Counted from the stretch's first letter, positions 18,835 to 27,838 are shown. The stretch: 64,000 bases of DNA from Achromobacter anxifer (GCF_903652925.1 NZ_CAHLAR010000004.1:310001-374000), one strand, 5' to 3'. A program made the numbers and translations. Notes: a model not told the origin generated them from the sequence alone.

Positions 18835-20423
18835 GCCGTACCGAGAAGCCGGTCAATTTCCTTCTGTTCATCACCGACCAGCACCGCGCGGACCACCTGG
18901 GCGCCTATGGCAACCGCGTGGTACGCACGCCCAACCTCGACCGCCTGGCGGCCTCGGGCTGGCGCGCCGACAACATGCACGTGGCCACGCCCATCTGCAT
19001 GCCGAACCGCGCCAGCCTCATGACGGGCCGTTATCCGTCCGCGCATGGCGCGCGCCACAACGGCATCGCGCTGTCCTTGCGCAGCCGCACTTTCGTCGAG
19101 GCCATGCGCGAAGCGGGCTACGGCACCGCGCTGGTGGGCAAGGTGCATCTGCAGAACATGACCGACATTCCGCCTTCCTGGCCGGTGCGCGCCGAGGACA
19201 GGCTGCCGCGCGAGGCAGTCGAGCCCGACGCCGGCCGCTACGACCAGGAGCAGCGCAAGCTGTGGTTGGAACGCGCCGACCATGATCTGAGCTATCCCTA
19301 TTACGGTTTCGAGCAGGTGGACCTCGTCGACGACCATAGCGACGACGTGCACGGCCATTACCGTCGCTGGCTGCGCCGCGAGCATCCCGAGGTCGAGGCG
19401 CTGATCGGCCCCGGCCACGCGATTCCCGCTCCCGATTACGAACTGACGCGCATCCGCCAGGCCTGGCGCACGCGCGTGCCTGAAGAGCTGTATCCCACCG
19501 CCTACATCGCCGACCGCAGCATCGATGCGCTGCGCGGCTATGCGGCCGAAGGCCGGCCGTTCTTCCTGCAATGCTCGTTCCCGGACCCGCACCATCCCTT
19601 CACGCCGCCGGGGCGCTTCTGGGACCTGCACAAGCCGGAGGACATGGAACTGCCCGCGTCGTTCCACGGCGCCGGCGCGCCGCCGCCGCACGTGGCCTGG
19701 CTGCGCTCGCAGCGCGATGCCGGCACGGCCGTCAAGCACACGCCCGCGATCTTTGCCTGCAACGAGCGCGAGGCGCGCGAAGCACTGGCGCTCAACTATG
19801 GCTCCATCGCCAATATCGACAACCAGATCGGCAGGGTGCTGGCCGAGCTCGACGCGCTGGGGCTGGCCGACAACACAGTGGTGATCTTCACCAGCGACCA
19901 TGGCGATTACCTGGGCGACCACCAACTGATGCTGAAGGGGCCGATCCACTACCGCGGCCTGACGCGCGTGCCTTTCATCTGGCGCGATCCCGCGGCAGGA
20001 GCTGTGGCGGGCGCTGCCAGCGACGCCTTGCTCAGCACCATCGACGTCGCGCCCACCGTGCTGGCGCGGGCCGGCGTGCAGCCTTACAACGGCATCCAGG
20101 GCCGCGATATGGCCGGGCTGATCGCGGGACGCGAATCCGCCGTGCGCGACGCGCTGATGATCGAGGAAGAGGGGCAGCGCGTGATTCTCGGCTTCAAGAG
20201 CCGTATCCGCTGCCGCAGCTTGCTGGCGGACGGATTCCGCGCCACGGTCTATGACGGCGCGCCCTGGGGCGAGCTGTATGACCTGAAGCAGGACCCCCAC
20301 GAATTGCGCAACCTGTGGGACGACCCCGCGCATGCCGCCGACCGCGCGCGCCTGCTGGAGCGGCTGGCCTACGGCATGCTGGAGCACATCGACACCAGCC
20401 CCTATCCCAGCGCGCTGGCGTGA
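18831..20423 (+). CDS. Type I sulfatase (formylglycine-dependent)
   Basis: A 530-residue alkaline-phosphatase-superfamily enzyme. It opens with FLLFITDQHRADHLGAYGN (metal-binding Asp) and has the type I sulfatase signature CMPNRASLMTGRYP, with Cys56 expected to be converted to formylglycine. Later metal ligands appear in VVIFTSDHGDYLGDH and MLKGPIHY. No signal peptide is visible, so the enzyme should be cytoplasmic. Close relatives by motif include choline sulfatases and phosphonate monoester hydrolases; the substrate cannot be fixed here. No formylglycine-generating enzyme gene is in the window. Cotranscribed with the Bug receptor. Confidence 0.9.
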   Translation: MSRTEKPVNFLLFITDQHRADHLGAYGNRVVRTPNLDRLAASGWRADNMHVATPICMPNRASLMTGRYPSAHGARHNGIALSLRSRTFVEAMREAGYGTALVGKVHLQNMTDIPPSWPVRAEDRLPREAVEPDAGRYDQEQRKLWLERADHDLSYPYYGFEQVDLVDDHSDDVHGHYRRWLRREHPEVEALIGPGHAIPAPDYELTRIRQAWRTRVPEELYPTAYIADRSIDALRGYAAEGRPFFLQCSFPDPHHPFTPPGRFWDLHKPEDMELPASFHGAGAPPPHVAWLRSQRDAGTAVKHTPAIFACNEREAREALALNYGSIANIDNQIGRVLAELDALGLADNTVVIFTSDHGDYLGDHQLMLKGPIHYRGLTRVPFIWRDPAAGAVAGAASDALLSTIDVAPTVLARAGVQPYNGIQGRDMAGLIAGRESAVRDALMIEEEGQRVILGFKSRIRCRSLLADGFRATVYDGAPWGELYDLKQDPHELRNLWDDPAHAADRARLLERLAYGMLEHIDTSPYPSALA

Positions 20424-20428
20424 TGACG

Positions 20429-20453
20429 GGCTGCCGGCCGGGCGCCGGCAGCC
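20429..20453. terminator. GC-rich hairpin between convergent sulfatase and ABC-F genes
   Basis: GGCTGCCGGC and GCCGGCAGCC form a perfect 10-bp stem around a 5-nt loop. It lies in the 34-bp gap between two convergent genes. There is no T tract on either side, so it may act as a weak bidirectional terminator or as a 3'-end stabiliser. Confidence 0.55.
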
Positions 20454-20457
20454 GCGT

Positions 20458-22089
20458 TCAAGCGGCCTTGGCGGCCAGCTTGGTCTTGTAGAGCCAGTCC
20501 TTGTAGTCGTCCAGGTCGCCGTCGAAGGGGCTGACCTCGCCGTCGGCCACGATGATGAATTCATCGGTGGTGGCGCGCAGCAGGTGGCGGTCGTGCGACA
20601 CCAGCATCAGCGTGCCTTCGAACTGCGCCAGCGCGCTGGTCAGGGCTTCGCGCGTTTCCAGGTCCAGGTGGTTGGTAGGCTCGTCCAGCAGCAGCAGGTT
20701 GGGGCGCTGCCACACGATCAGGGCCAGCGCCAGCCTGGCCTTTTCGCCGCCGGAGAAGGGTGCGATGGAACTGGTGGCCATGTTGCCGTTGAAGTTGAAG
20801 CTGCCCAGGAAGTTGCGCAGCTCCTGCTCGCGCACCGTAGGCGCGATCTTCGTCATGTGCCACAGCGGCGATTCGTCATGCCGCAGCATTTCCACCTGAT
20901 GCTGGGCGAAGTAGCCGATGGACAGGCCCTTGTTGAACTGGGCCTCGCCGGCCAGCGTCGCCAGCTCGCCCGCGATGGTCTTGATGAAGGTGGACTTGCC
21001 CGCGCCGTTGATGCCCAGGAGGCCGATGCGCTGGCCGGCCTGCAGCGAGAAATCGATGCCCGACACGATGATCTTGTCGGACACGGCTTCCGTCACTTCG
21101 TCCGTGATGCGGTAGCCGGCGCTGACGGCGTCCATGGTCAGAAGCGGATTGGGCGCGCGCAAGGGCTCGCGGAATTCGAACGAGAACTCGGCGGCCGCGC
21201 GCAGCGGCGCCACTTCCTCCATGCGGGCCAGCGCCTTGATCCGGCTCTGGGCCTGGCGCGCCTTGCTGGCCTGGGCCTTGAAACGGTCGATGAAGGATTG
21301 CAGGTGCGCGCGCTGGCGCATCTGCTTTTCCATCATGCCCTGGGCCAGTTCCAGTTGCGCGGCGCGCTGGCGCTCGAAGGACGAGTAATTGCCCGAGTAG
21401 CGCTTGAGCTTGCGCTCGTCGATATGGACGATGACGTTGACCACGCCGTCCAGGAAGTCGCGGTCGTGCGAGATGACGATCAGCGTGCCCGGGTAGCGCT
21501 TGAGCCAGTCTTCCAGCCAGATGATGGCGTCCAGGTCCAGGTGGTTGGTGGGCTCGTCCAGCAGCAGCAGATCGGACGGGCACATCAGCGCCTGCGCCAG
21601 GTTCAGGCGCATGCGCCAGCCGCCCGAAAAGCTGGTCAGCGGCAGCTGCATCTGCGCCTGCGTGAAGCCCAGGCCGGTCAAGAGCTGCTCCGCGCGCGAG
21701 TGCACCGTGTAGGCGTCCGCATCCGCCAGGGCCGAGTAGATCTCGGCCATGCGCAGGCCGTTATCCGCGCTTTCGGGCTCGGCTTCCAGCTGCGCCAGTT
21801 CCTCTTCCAGCTTGCGCAACGTGACGTCGCCGTCGATGGCGTATTCGATGGCGGGGCGGTCCAGCGCGGGCGTTTCCTGCGCCACGTAGGCCATGCGCCA
21901 GCTGGCGGGGTAGTCCAGGTCGCCCTGGTCGGCGTGCAGCGTGCCGCGCAAGAGGCCGAACAGGCTGGACTTGCCGGCGCCGTTGGCGCCGATCAGGCCG
22001 ATCTTGTCGCCGGGGTTGAGCAGCAGGTCGACCTTGTCGAGCAAGGGCTTGACGCCGCGCATGAGTGAAACTTGTTGGAAGCGGATCAT
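20458..22089 (-). CDS. ABC-F family ATPase (YheS-like translation factor)
   Basis: A 543-residue soluble protein with two ABC domains and no membrane segment. Domain 1 has GANGAGKSS (Walker A), SGGWRMRLNLAQAL (signature) and LLLDEPTNHLD; domain 2 has GINGAGKST, SGGEKARLALAL and LLLDEPTNHLD. The linker (about 225-310) is the charged helical P-site tRNA interaction motif. ABC-F proteins of this type bind the ribosome E site to relieve stalls. It lacks the roughly 90-residue C-terminal extension of E. coli YheS. Confidence 0.9.
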   Translation of the reverse strand: MIRFQQVSLMRGVKPLLDKVDLLLNPGDKIGLIGANGAGKSSLFGLLRGTLHADQGDLDYPASWRMAYVAQETPALDRPAIEYAIDGDVTLRKLEEELAQLEAEPESADNGLRMAEIYSALADADAYTVHSRAEQLLTGLGFTQAQMQLPLTSFSGGWRMRLNLAQALMCPSDLLLLDEPTNHLDLDAIIWLEDWLKRYPGTLIVISHDRDFLDGVVNVIVHIDERKLKRYSGNYSSFERQRAAQLELAQGMMEKQMRQRAHLQSFIDRFKAQASKARQAQSRIKALARMEEVAPLRAAAEFSFEFREPLRAPNPLLTMDAVSAGYRITDEVTEAVSDKIIVSGIDFSLQAGQRIGLLGINGAGKSTFIKTIAGELATLAGEAQFNKGLSIGYFAQHQVEMLRHDESPLWHMTKIAPTVREQELRNFLGSFNFNGNMATSSIAPFSGGEKARLALALIVWQRPNLLLLDEPTNHLDLETREALTSALAQFEGTLMLVSHDRHLLRATTDEFIIVADGEVSPFDGDLDDYKDWLYKTKLAAKAA

Positions 22090-22255
22090 GGATGGTGCAA
22101 CAGGGAACGCGGCAGGATTCCCGCCGGCCAGGCGCAGTGAAAAGTAATCGGGGAAAGGGGCGCACCGGCGGCGCGGCAGGCGGGCGGAACGGGCGGGCGT
22201 TCCGCGTCAAAGGCGGGTATTGTACCGGGCTTGGCGTGACAGGCGCGCTCTCGGG

Positions 22256-23254
22256 TCAGCGCGACGCGAACCGGCTGTCCAGCACCCGCCGCAGGCGCAC
22301 CGCGTCGCCGAAGCGCGAGCCGCTCACGCCCTGCGCGTTGAGCAGCACCATGGCCAGGTTACGCTTGCCGACCTTGACCGCCATGACCAGGCAGTCGCCG
22401 GCTTCTCGCGTGGTGCCGGTCTTGGACACGAGAATGTCCCACTGCGGACGGCCCAGCAGGATGTTGGTGTTGCGGAAGGTCTGGCCGGCAGCCTGGTAGC
22501 TGGCCTCGCTGGCATATTGCCGGATCAGCGGCTGCGCGGAGATCGCCTGCAGCAGTTTGACCAGATCCCTGGCCGAAGACTGGTTGTCGTTGGACAGGCC
22601 GCTGGGTTCGGCGAAGCTGGAGTCGGTCATGCCCAGCGCGCGCGCTTCTGCATTCATGGCCGCGACGAATGCTGCCGTGCCGCCCGTATAGGTGCGCCCC
22701 AGGGCTTGCGCGGCGCTGTTTTCCGAAGGCACCAGCGCCAGGCGCAGCAGATCGGCGCGGCTCAGTTTGGTGCCGGCCGTCAGGCGCGACGGCAGCTCGC
22801 TGGTGGAGCGCGTGTCGCTGGCGTCGATGGTGATCATCTCGTCCATGGGCAGGCCGGCCTTGACCAGCGTCAGCGCCGCCATGAGCTTGGTGATGGAGGC
22901 TATCGGCCGCACGGCGTCTTCGTTGCGCGCGAACAGGATTTCGGCGGTGTCCATGTCCTGGACCAGGATCGTGCTGGACTTGAGCTTGCCGATTTCCTTG
23001 GCCGGGTCGCGCGTGACCAGCGAGGCATTGACGGCCGCGTCCGGGTCCAGCGGTTCGGGCTGCGCGCCCCAGCGCTGGACCGCGATGCGCTTGCCGTAGC
23101 CGTGCTGGCACATCGGCAGGGACGGTTGGGAATTGCAGGGATGGAAATTGGCCGCCTGAGCCTGCGCTGGCGCCGGCAAGCCCGCCGCCATGGCGGCCCA
23201 AAGCGCCGCCACGCAGAATGACATCCACATTTGCCGCAAGATCAGCGCCACCAT
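22256..23254 (-). CDS. pbpG: D-alanyl-D-alanine endopeptidase (PBP7 type)
   Basis: A 332-residue periplasmic low-molecular-weight penicillin-binding protein. A signal peptide (about 1-33, ending AQAQA) is followed by the three serine-acylase motifs: SITK (S-x-x-K), SEN (S-x-N, in VPSENSAAQ) and KTG (in LVSKTGTT). Spacing matches PBP7/PbpG, which cuts peptide cross-bridges in the cell wall. The start at 23254 has a GGGAG site that is unusually close; ATGs a few codons downstream are alternatives. Confidence 0.9.
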   Translation of the reverse strand: MVALILRQMWMSFCVAALWAAMAAGLPAPAQAQAANFHPCNSQPSLPMCQHGYGKRIAVQRWGAQPEPLDPDAAVNASLVTRDPAKEIGKLKSSTILVQDMDTAEILFARNEDAVRPIASITKLMAALTLVKAGLPMDEMITIDASDTRSTSELPSRLTAGTKLSRADLLRLALVPSENSAAQALGRTYTGGTAAFVAAMNAEARALGMTDSSFAEPSGLSNDNQSSARDLVKLLQAISAQPLIRQYASEASYQAAGQTFRNTNILLGRPQWDILVSKTGTTREAGDCLVMAVKVGKRNLAMVLLNAQGVSGSRFGDAVRLRRVLDSRFASR

Positions 23255-23271
23255 CGCTCCCTGATTCGCCG

Positions 23272-23290
23272 GCCCCGCGCAGTGCGGGGC
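23272..23290. terminator. Hairpin GCCCCGC-N5-GCGGGGC upstream of pbpG
   Basis: A perfect 7-bp stem with a 5-nt loop lies 18 bp before the pbpG start, between it and the CitE-like gene upstream on the same strand. There is no clear T tract. It could end the CitE-like transcript or shape the pbpG leader. Confidence 0.35.
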
Positions 23291-23401
23291 GTTACCGGAA
23301 TATGCATTTGAAAGGCGATATTACTGCGGCTGGCGCGATCGCCGCCGCCACGCATGCCCGCAGAGGGCAAGGGGGGCCGTCGAGCCTGGCGCCCTGGCGC
23401 G

Positions 23402-24271
23402 CTAGCCGCGAGCGATGGCCTCGGCCAGCGCCAGCACGCGTTCGGCCTCTTGCGCATGCAGGTTTTCGACCAAGGCGCCGTCGACCACGGCCACGCCCAG
23501 GCCGGCGGCCTGCGCGGCCTGCCAGGCGTCCAGGCGCTTGCGCGCGGTGGCGAGTTCTTCTTCCGTTGGCGCGAAGGCGGCATTGGCCGCCGCGATCTGC
23601 TTGGGATGGATGAGCGTCTTGCCATCGAAGCCCTGGTCGCGTCCCTGCGTGCAGGCAGCCGCAAGGCCCGCGTCGTCCTGCAGGTCCAGGTGCACGCCGT
23701 CCAGCGCCGCCAGGCCGTGGGCCCGCGCCGCCATCACCGCCATCGAGCGCGCCCACAGGGTTTCTTCGCGCGACGGCGTATGGCGAGCGTGCAGGTCCTT
23801 CACCAGGTCCGACGTGCCGACGACGATGGCGGCCAGCCTGGGGTGGCCGCCCGCGATCGCGTCCAGCCGCAGAAAGCCCAGCGGCGTTTCCGCCATGGCC
23901 CACAGCGGCAGGTTGGCAGGCGCGCCGGCCGCGTCCAGCGCGCGGGCCAGCGCGGCCAGTTGTTCGGCCGACTGCACCTTGGGCAGCAGCACCGCGTCGG
24001 CGCCCGCGCCGGCGATGGCCCGCACGTCCTCCAGGCCCCAGGGGGTGTCCAGCGCATTGACGCGCACGATGCATTCGCGGCGTCCATAGCCGCCTGCGCG
24101 CAGGGCCGCGGCCACTTGCTCGCGGGCCTGCGCTTTCGCGTCGGGCGCGACCGCGTCTTCCAGGTCCAGGATCAGCGCATCGGCGTCGAGGCTGCGCGCC
24201 TTGTCCAGCGCGCGCGCGTTGGCGCCGGGCATGTAGAGTACGGAACGGCGGGGTCGGATCGAGGAATTCAT
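23402..24271 (-). CDS. HpcH/HpaI-family CoA-ester lyase (CitE-like)
   Basis: A 289-residue TIM-barrel lyase of the citrate lyase beta/malyl-CoA lyase family. Family marks are RRSVLYMPGANARALDKA (CoA-binding Arg), LILDLEDAVAP (metal Glu and Asp), VRVNALDTPWG, LLPKVQSAEQL, AMAETPLGFL and GFDGKTLIHPKQI. It stands alone without citrate lyase alpha and gamma subunits, so it probably cleaves or thioesterases a CoA ester such as malyl- or citramalyl-CoA rather than citrate. Confidence 0.88.
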   Translation of the reverse strand: MNSSIRPRRSVLYMPGANARALDKARSLDADALILDLEDAVAPDAKAQAREQVAAALRAGGYGRRECIVRVNALDTPWGLEDVRAIAGAGADAVLLPKVQSAEQLAALARALDAAGAPANLPLWAMAETPLGFLRLDAIAGGHPRLAAIVVGTSDLVKDLHARHTPSREETLWARSMAVMAARAHGLAALDGVHLDLQDDAGLAAACTQGRDQGFDGKTLIHPKQIAAANAAFAPTEEELATARKRLDAWQAAQAAGLGVAVVDGALVENLHAQEAERVLALAEAIARG

Positions 24272-24282
24272 GGCGTGATCAT

Positions 24283-25002
24283 TCAGTTCTTGGAGCTGCC
24301 CACGATCCGCACCGGCGTAGTGCAGACGTAGCCCACACCGTACACGGTGCGTATGCCCATATCGCCGCCGGCTTGCGCGCGCAACTTGCGGCGCAGGCGG
24401 TGCATGTGGGCATCGAGCCGGTGCGTGTCATAGGCTTGCTCGCTGGCGCCCAGCGCCTCGATCAGCCGGCCGCGCGACAGCGGCAGCGGCGCGGCCTGGA
24501 TCAGCGCGCCGATCAGGCGGCTCTCGGTGTCGGTGATGTCGACGCAGACCTGATCGGGCGACATCAGCGTGCGCCGCGCAGGGTCGAAGCGCCAGGCGTC
24601 GGATTCCGGCGCGGCCGGATCGCCCGCCGGCACCACGCGCAGGCGGCGCGACAGCGACACCAGGGTGGCGCCCAGTTCGGCAAGATTGACCGGCTTGGTC
24701 AGGTAGTGGTCGGCGCCCAGGCTCAGGCCGGACACCTTGTCTTCGCTCAGCAGGCGTCCGGTGAGCATGATGATGCCCATGGACGGAAAGCTGGTGCGCA
24801 GATGGGAAACGCGGGCCAGCCCGTCGCCGTCAGGCAGCATGGCGTCCAGCACCAGGATGCCCGGCGTCACGCTCAGCAGCAACTGGTCCAGCTCGGCCAG
24901 GGAGCCCGCGGTGAGGATGGCGCATTCCAGGCCAAGGTCCTGGATGTATTCGGCGATGGTGTCGCGCCAGTCCCCGTGGTCGTCGACGATGATGATGTTC
25001 AC
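24283..25002 (-). CDS. OmpR-type response regulator (orphan)
   Basis: The product (about 239 residues) has a receiver domain (VNIIIVDDHGDWRDTIAEYI, phospho-acceptor Asp53 in LVLDAMLPDGDG, LTKPVNLAEL Lys switch) and a C-terminal winged helix (DTHRLDAHMHRLRRKLRAQA, TVYGVGYVC). No histidine kinase gene is nearby, so its partner is elsewhere. The start is uncertain: GTG at 25002 begins directly at the receiver strand, while TTG at 25032 has a better GGAG site. It lies downstream of a 318-bp non-coding region with DnaA-box sequences. Confidence 0.85.
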   Translation of the reverse strand: MNIIIVDDHGDWRDTIAEYIQDLGLECAILTAGSLAELDQLLLSVTPGILVLDAMLPDGDGLARVSHLRTSFPSMGIIMLTGRLLSEDKVSGLSLGADHYLTKPVNLAELGATLVSLSRRLRVVPAGDPAAPESDAWRFDPARRTLMSPDQVCVDITDTESRLIGALIQAAPLPLSRGRLIEALGASEQAYDTHRLDAHMHRLRRKLRAQAGGDMGIRTVYGVGYVCTTPVRIVGSSKN

Positions 25003-25320
25003 GGCGACGCGGGCGGCAGCGGTTGCGCGCAAGGCACTCCGGGGGCAAACACGCTTTCCGCTCCTTTATCTGGTCTTCTTGTATGGGGAGATCCCGCTGG
25101 CGCGGTTTTTTTCGTATCGCGCGCTTGCGGAGAATATCATCATCGCCTCTGCGGCGCCGCGTCAAGAATCAGGCATGGCTGCCGGGCTGCGAGGATTGCG
25201 TTGCTGGTCAAAAAATGACCAGCCCGTTGCGCATCGGCCGAACGGCCATCAGCCGTGGGTCCACGGCCGTTTTATCCACAGAAATTGTGGATAAGGGCAG
25301 CACTGTGGATACTGTGCTTT
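25003..25320. other. 318-bp non-coding region with a palindrome and DnaA-box cluster
   Basis: No gene was found here. The region holds the perfect inverted repeat GCTGGTCA-A5-TGACCAGC (25203-25223), three DnaA-box-like 9-mers at 25272-25312, and a short T-rich stretch around 25110. It is the upstream region of the orphan response regulator and the 3' flank of the hypothetical gene at 25321. Confidence 0.6.
25272..25312. promoter_or_regulatory. Cluster of three DnaA-box-like sequences
   Basis: TTATCCACA (25272-25280) and its inverse TGTGGATAA (25286-25294) both match the strongest E. coli DnaA box, and TGTGGATAC (25304-25312) differs at one position. The first two are separated by 5 bp and also form a hairpin. 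The usual oriC neighbours dnaA, dnaN and gyrB are absent, so a DnaA-titrating or DnaA-regulated site is more likely than an origin. Confidence 0.55.
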
Positions 25321-25791
25321 TTATGTAGGCAGGTATTCCACCGGCACGCCTGGCGGCACCTTGCGCATGCGGTCGCGCTCGATGCGCGGCGAGGCAAAAC
25401 GGGTCTTGCGGGCAGCGGCATTCTGCAGCAGCACGGACAGCACCGCGCCCTTGTCCTGGATCCATTGGCTTTTGCCCCGCAGCAATTTCATGGCGTTCTC
25501 CACCGTGCCCAGGCGGTAGGTCATGGAATTGATCTGCACGGTGGTCTTGCCGTTGAACAGGGACTCGTCCTGTTCGGTGATCGCGGCGGCATCGAGGTTG
25601 TTGCTGTCGTGGTCGACGCGGTAGATGAACTTCAGGCCGCTGTGCGGATCCTGCGCGACCACCAGCTTGTCGGAGCCCGATATGTCGGACAGCATGCCGA
25701 GCACGGGCGATTCGACGAGCTGGTTGCCGCGCTGCTCCTCGGTGTAGATGAAAATGGTGTGGCGCGAACGCGCCGTGAAAGTCTGGTCCAT
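25321..25791 (-). CDS. Hypothetical protein, 156 residues
   Basis: I do not recognise a family. The sequence is hydrophilic with no signal peptide or membrane helix. It begins MDQTFTARSRHTIFIYTEEQ, continues as a probable alpha/beta fold (SDKLVVAQDPHSGLKFIYRV) and ends with a basic stretch (ARKTRFASPRIERDRMRKVP). The ATG at 25791 has only a weak AGG upstream, but an extended frame to 25926 would overlap the acetyltransferase gene. It lies 74 bp after the GNAT gene on the same strand and could be cotranscribed. Confidence 0.65.
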   Translation of the reverse strand: MDQTFTARSRHTIFIYTEEQRGNQLVESPVLGMLSDISGSDKLVVAQDPHSGLKFIYRVDHDSNNLDAAAITEQDESLFNGKTTVQINSMTYRLGTVENAMKLLRGKSQWIQDKGAVLSVLLQNAAARKTRFASPRIERDRMRKVPPGVPVEYLPT

Positions 25792-25864
25792 ACCTGGCGT
25801 CAATAGTGCGGGGCGAGCCTGGCGGCCCGTACAAGCGGCAAAAAGAACGAACGGCTGGCCGGGT

Positions 25865-26464
25865 CTACGCGGAACGGCGCATGCGCGCCAGCAGACGCGC
25901 TTTGACCGCGGGCCAATCCTCATCAAGGATCGCGAAATACACCATGTCGCGGGCGCGTCCCGATTGGGCGATCAGGTGCTTGCGGAACACGCCTTCCTCG
26001 ACGCCGCCGATCCGGAGTATGGCCTGCCGCGACTGCATGTTGCTCAACTCCGTCTTGAATACGACGCGCATGATACCAATTGTTTCAAAGACGTGCTGCA
26101 ACAACAGGAATTTGGCTTCGGTGTTGGCGCCGGATCTCTGGCTTTCCGGCGTGAGCCAGGTGCCGCCGATTTCCAGGCGCTTGTGCGCAAGCGCGATGTC
26201 CATGTAACGCGTGGCGCCGATGATCCGGCCATCATCCTGGCGCACGATGACAAACGGCAGGCAGTTGCCATCGCGCTGATTGGCCAGCGTGCGGTCCACG
26301 TAGCGCTGCATGTCGTCCTGCGATTGCACGGGCTCGGGCTGCAGCCGCCATAGCTCGGGATGCAGGCCAACCTGGGCCAGGGCTGCCGCATGGCCGGCTT
26401 GCAGCGGCTCAAGGCGCACGACCTCGCCGGCGAGCGTGACGGGTTGCAGGCTGGGGCTGGTCAT
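25865..26464 (-). CDS. GNAT-family N-acetyltransferase (RimJ/RimL type)
   Basis: A 199-residue acetyltransferase of the RimJ/RimL-like branch: opening VVRLEPLQAGHAAALAQVG, the strand block FVIVRQDDGRIIGATRYMDI, then RLEIGGTWLTPESQRSGANT (acetyl-CoA pyrophosphate loop, here a variant of Q-x-x-G-x-G/A) and VVFKTELSNMQSRQAILRIG. Such enzymes acetylate protein N-termini or small amines. The substrate is unknown. Divergent from the FAD-dependent oxidoreductase. Confidence 0.88.
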   Translation of the reverse strand: MTSPSLQPVTLAGEVVRLEPLQAGHAAALAQVGLHPELWRLQPEPVQSQDDMQRYVDRTLANQRDGNCLPFVIVRQDDGRIIGATRYMDIALAHKRLEIGGTWLTPESQRSGANTEAKFLLLQHVFETIGIMRVVFKTELSNMQSRQAILRIGGVEEGVFRKHLIAQSGRARDMVYFAILDEDWPAVKARLLARMRRSA

Positions 26465-26571
26465 GACGCATTCCTCGATGGGCTTGCCGACGTCGGGACA
26501 CGCCGCGCAGGGGAGGATTCTACGCCCGCGGGCCCTTGCCGAACACGGTCCGCAAGCGCAGAATGCGCCGC

Positions 26572-27804
26572 ATGAAAACAGACGTAGTGGTACTGGGCGC
26601 GGGCATCGTGGGGGTCAGCACCGCGCTGCATCTTGTGGCGCGCGGCCGTTCGGTCGTGCTGCTGGACCGGCGCGGCCCTGGCGAGGAAACCAGCTATGGC
26701 AATGCCGGCCTGATCGAACGCGCCAGCGTGATCCCGTATGCCTTTCCGCGTGACTGGCGCAGCTTGTGGCGCTATGCCCGCAACAATACGCCGGACGTGA
26801 GCTACCACCCGCGCTTCCTGCCGCGCATCGCGCCTTGGCTGCTGCGCTACTGGTGGCATTCGGCGCCATCGCGGCTGGCGCGCGCGGCCGAGGCGATGCT
26901 GCCCCTGATCGAGCGCAGCGTGGCCGAACATGACGCGCTCAAGGACGAGGCGGGCATTCCGCAATTGTTCCGGCGCAACGGCTGGATCGACGGCGTGCGC
27001 AGCGAGGCCGGCCTGGCCCAGGCCGTCGCCGAGGCGCAGGCGCTCGCGCCCTATGGCTTGAACTACCGGGTGCTGGACCGCCAGGCCCTGGCGGCCCTGG
27101 AGCCTTCGCTATCGCGCATGGCGGGCGCCGTGCATTGGCTGGACCCCGTCAACGTCTCCGACCCGGGCGCCGTGACGCGAGGCTACGCGGCCTTGTTCGA
27201 ACGGCGCGGCGGCGTGCTGGCGCGCGGCGACGCGCGCAGTCTCAAGCAGGCGGGCAAGAACTGGCAGGTGCAAGGCGAGCAGGGCCTGATCGAGGCGCGC
27301 GACGTGGTCGTGGCGTTGGGTCCCTGGTCGCCGGACATCCTGCGCCCCTTGGGCTATCGCATTCCGATGGCGGTCAAGCGCGGCTATCACCAGCACTTTG
27401 CGCTGGAGGACGGGGCCACCCTGTCGCATCCGGTGGCGGACATCGAAAGCGGCTTTCTGGTAACGCCCATGACGCTGGGCGTGCGCCTGACGACCGGCGC
27501 CGAATTCGCGTCGCGCGATGCGCCGCCTTCACCCATCCAGATCCAGCGCACGCGCGTGCTGGCGAGGCAATTGCTGCCGCTGGGCGAGGCCGTTGAGCGT
27601 GAACCGTGGATGGGATGCCGGCCCTGCATGCCGGACATGCGGCCGGTCATCGGGCCCGCCCCGCGCCATGCGGGACTGTGGCTGGCCTTCGGCCATGCGC
27701 ACCACGGCTTCACGCTGGGACCGGTGACGGGCAAGCTGCTGGCCAGCCTGATCACGGGTCAGGCGCCGGACATGGATCCGGCGCCTTACCGCGTCGGCCG
27801 CTGA
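26572..27804 (+). CDS. FAD-dependent D-amino-acid dehydrogenase-like oxidoreductase
   Basis: A 410-residue DAO-family flavoenzyme. The N-terminus carries the dinucleotide motif VVVLGAGIVGVSTALHLVAR and LLDRRGPGEETSYGNAG, as in DadA. Later marks are VVVALGPWSPDIL and, at the C-terminus, GPAPRHAGLWLAFGHAHHGF, which closes the flavin site. It probably deaminates a D-amino acid or related imino acid and reduces quinone. ATG at 26572 begins immediately before the FAD-binding strand; upstream in-frame codons lack family similarity. No alanine racemase gene lies next to it. Confidence 0.88.
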   Translation: MKTDVVVLGAGIVGVSTALHLVARGRSVVLLDRRGPGEETSYGNAGLIERASVIPYAFPRDWRSLWRYARNNTPDVSYHPRFLPRIAPWLLRYWWHSAPSRLARAAEAMLPLIERSVAEHDALKDEAGIPQLFRRNGWIDGVRSEAGLAQAVAEAQALAPYGLNYRVLDRQALAALEPSLSRMAGAVHWLDPVNVSDPGAVTRGYAALFERRGGVLARGDARSLKQAGKNWQVQGEQGLIEARDVVVALGPWSPDILRPLGYRIPMAVKRGYHQHFALEDGATLSHPVADIESGFLVTPMTLGVRLTTGAEFASRDAPPSPIQIQRTRVLARQLLPLGEAVEREPWMGCRPCMPDMRPVIGPAPRHAGLWLAFGHAHHGFTLGPVTGKLLASLITGQAPDMDPAPYRVGR

Positions 27805-27838
27805 GACCGCGCGCGGCAAGAGGCCGCAGGGCGGGGCT

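Noticed and set aside
25203-25312. Chromosomal origin of replication
   Set aside because: DnaA boxes are present, but there is no dnaA, dnaN or gyrB nearby, no clear AT-rich unwinding element and only three boxes.
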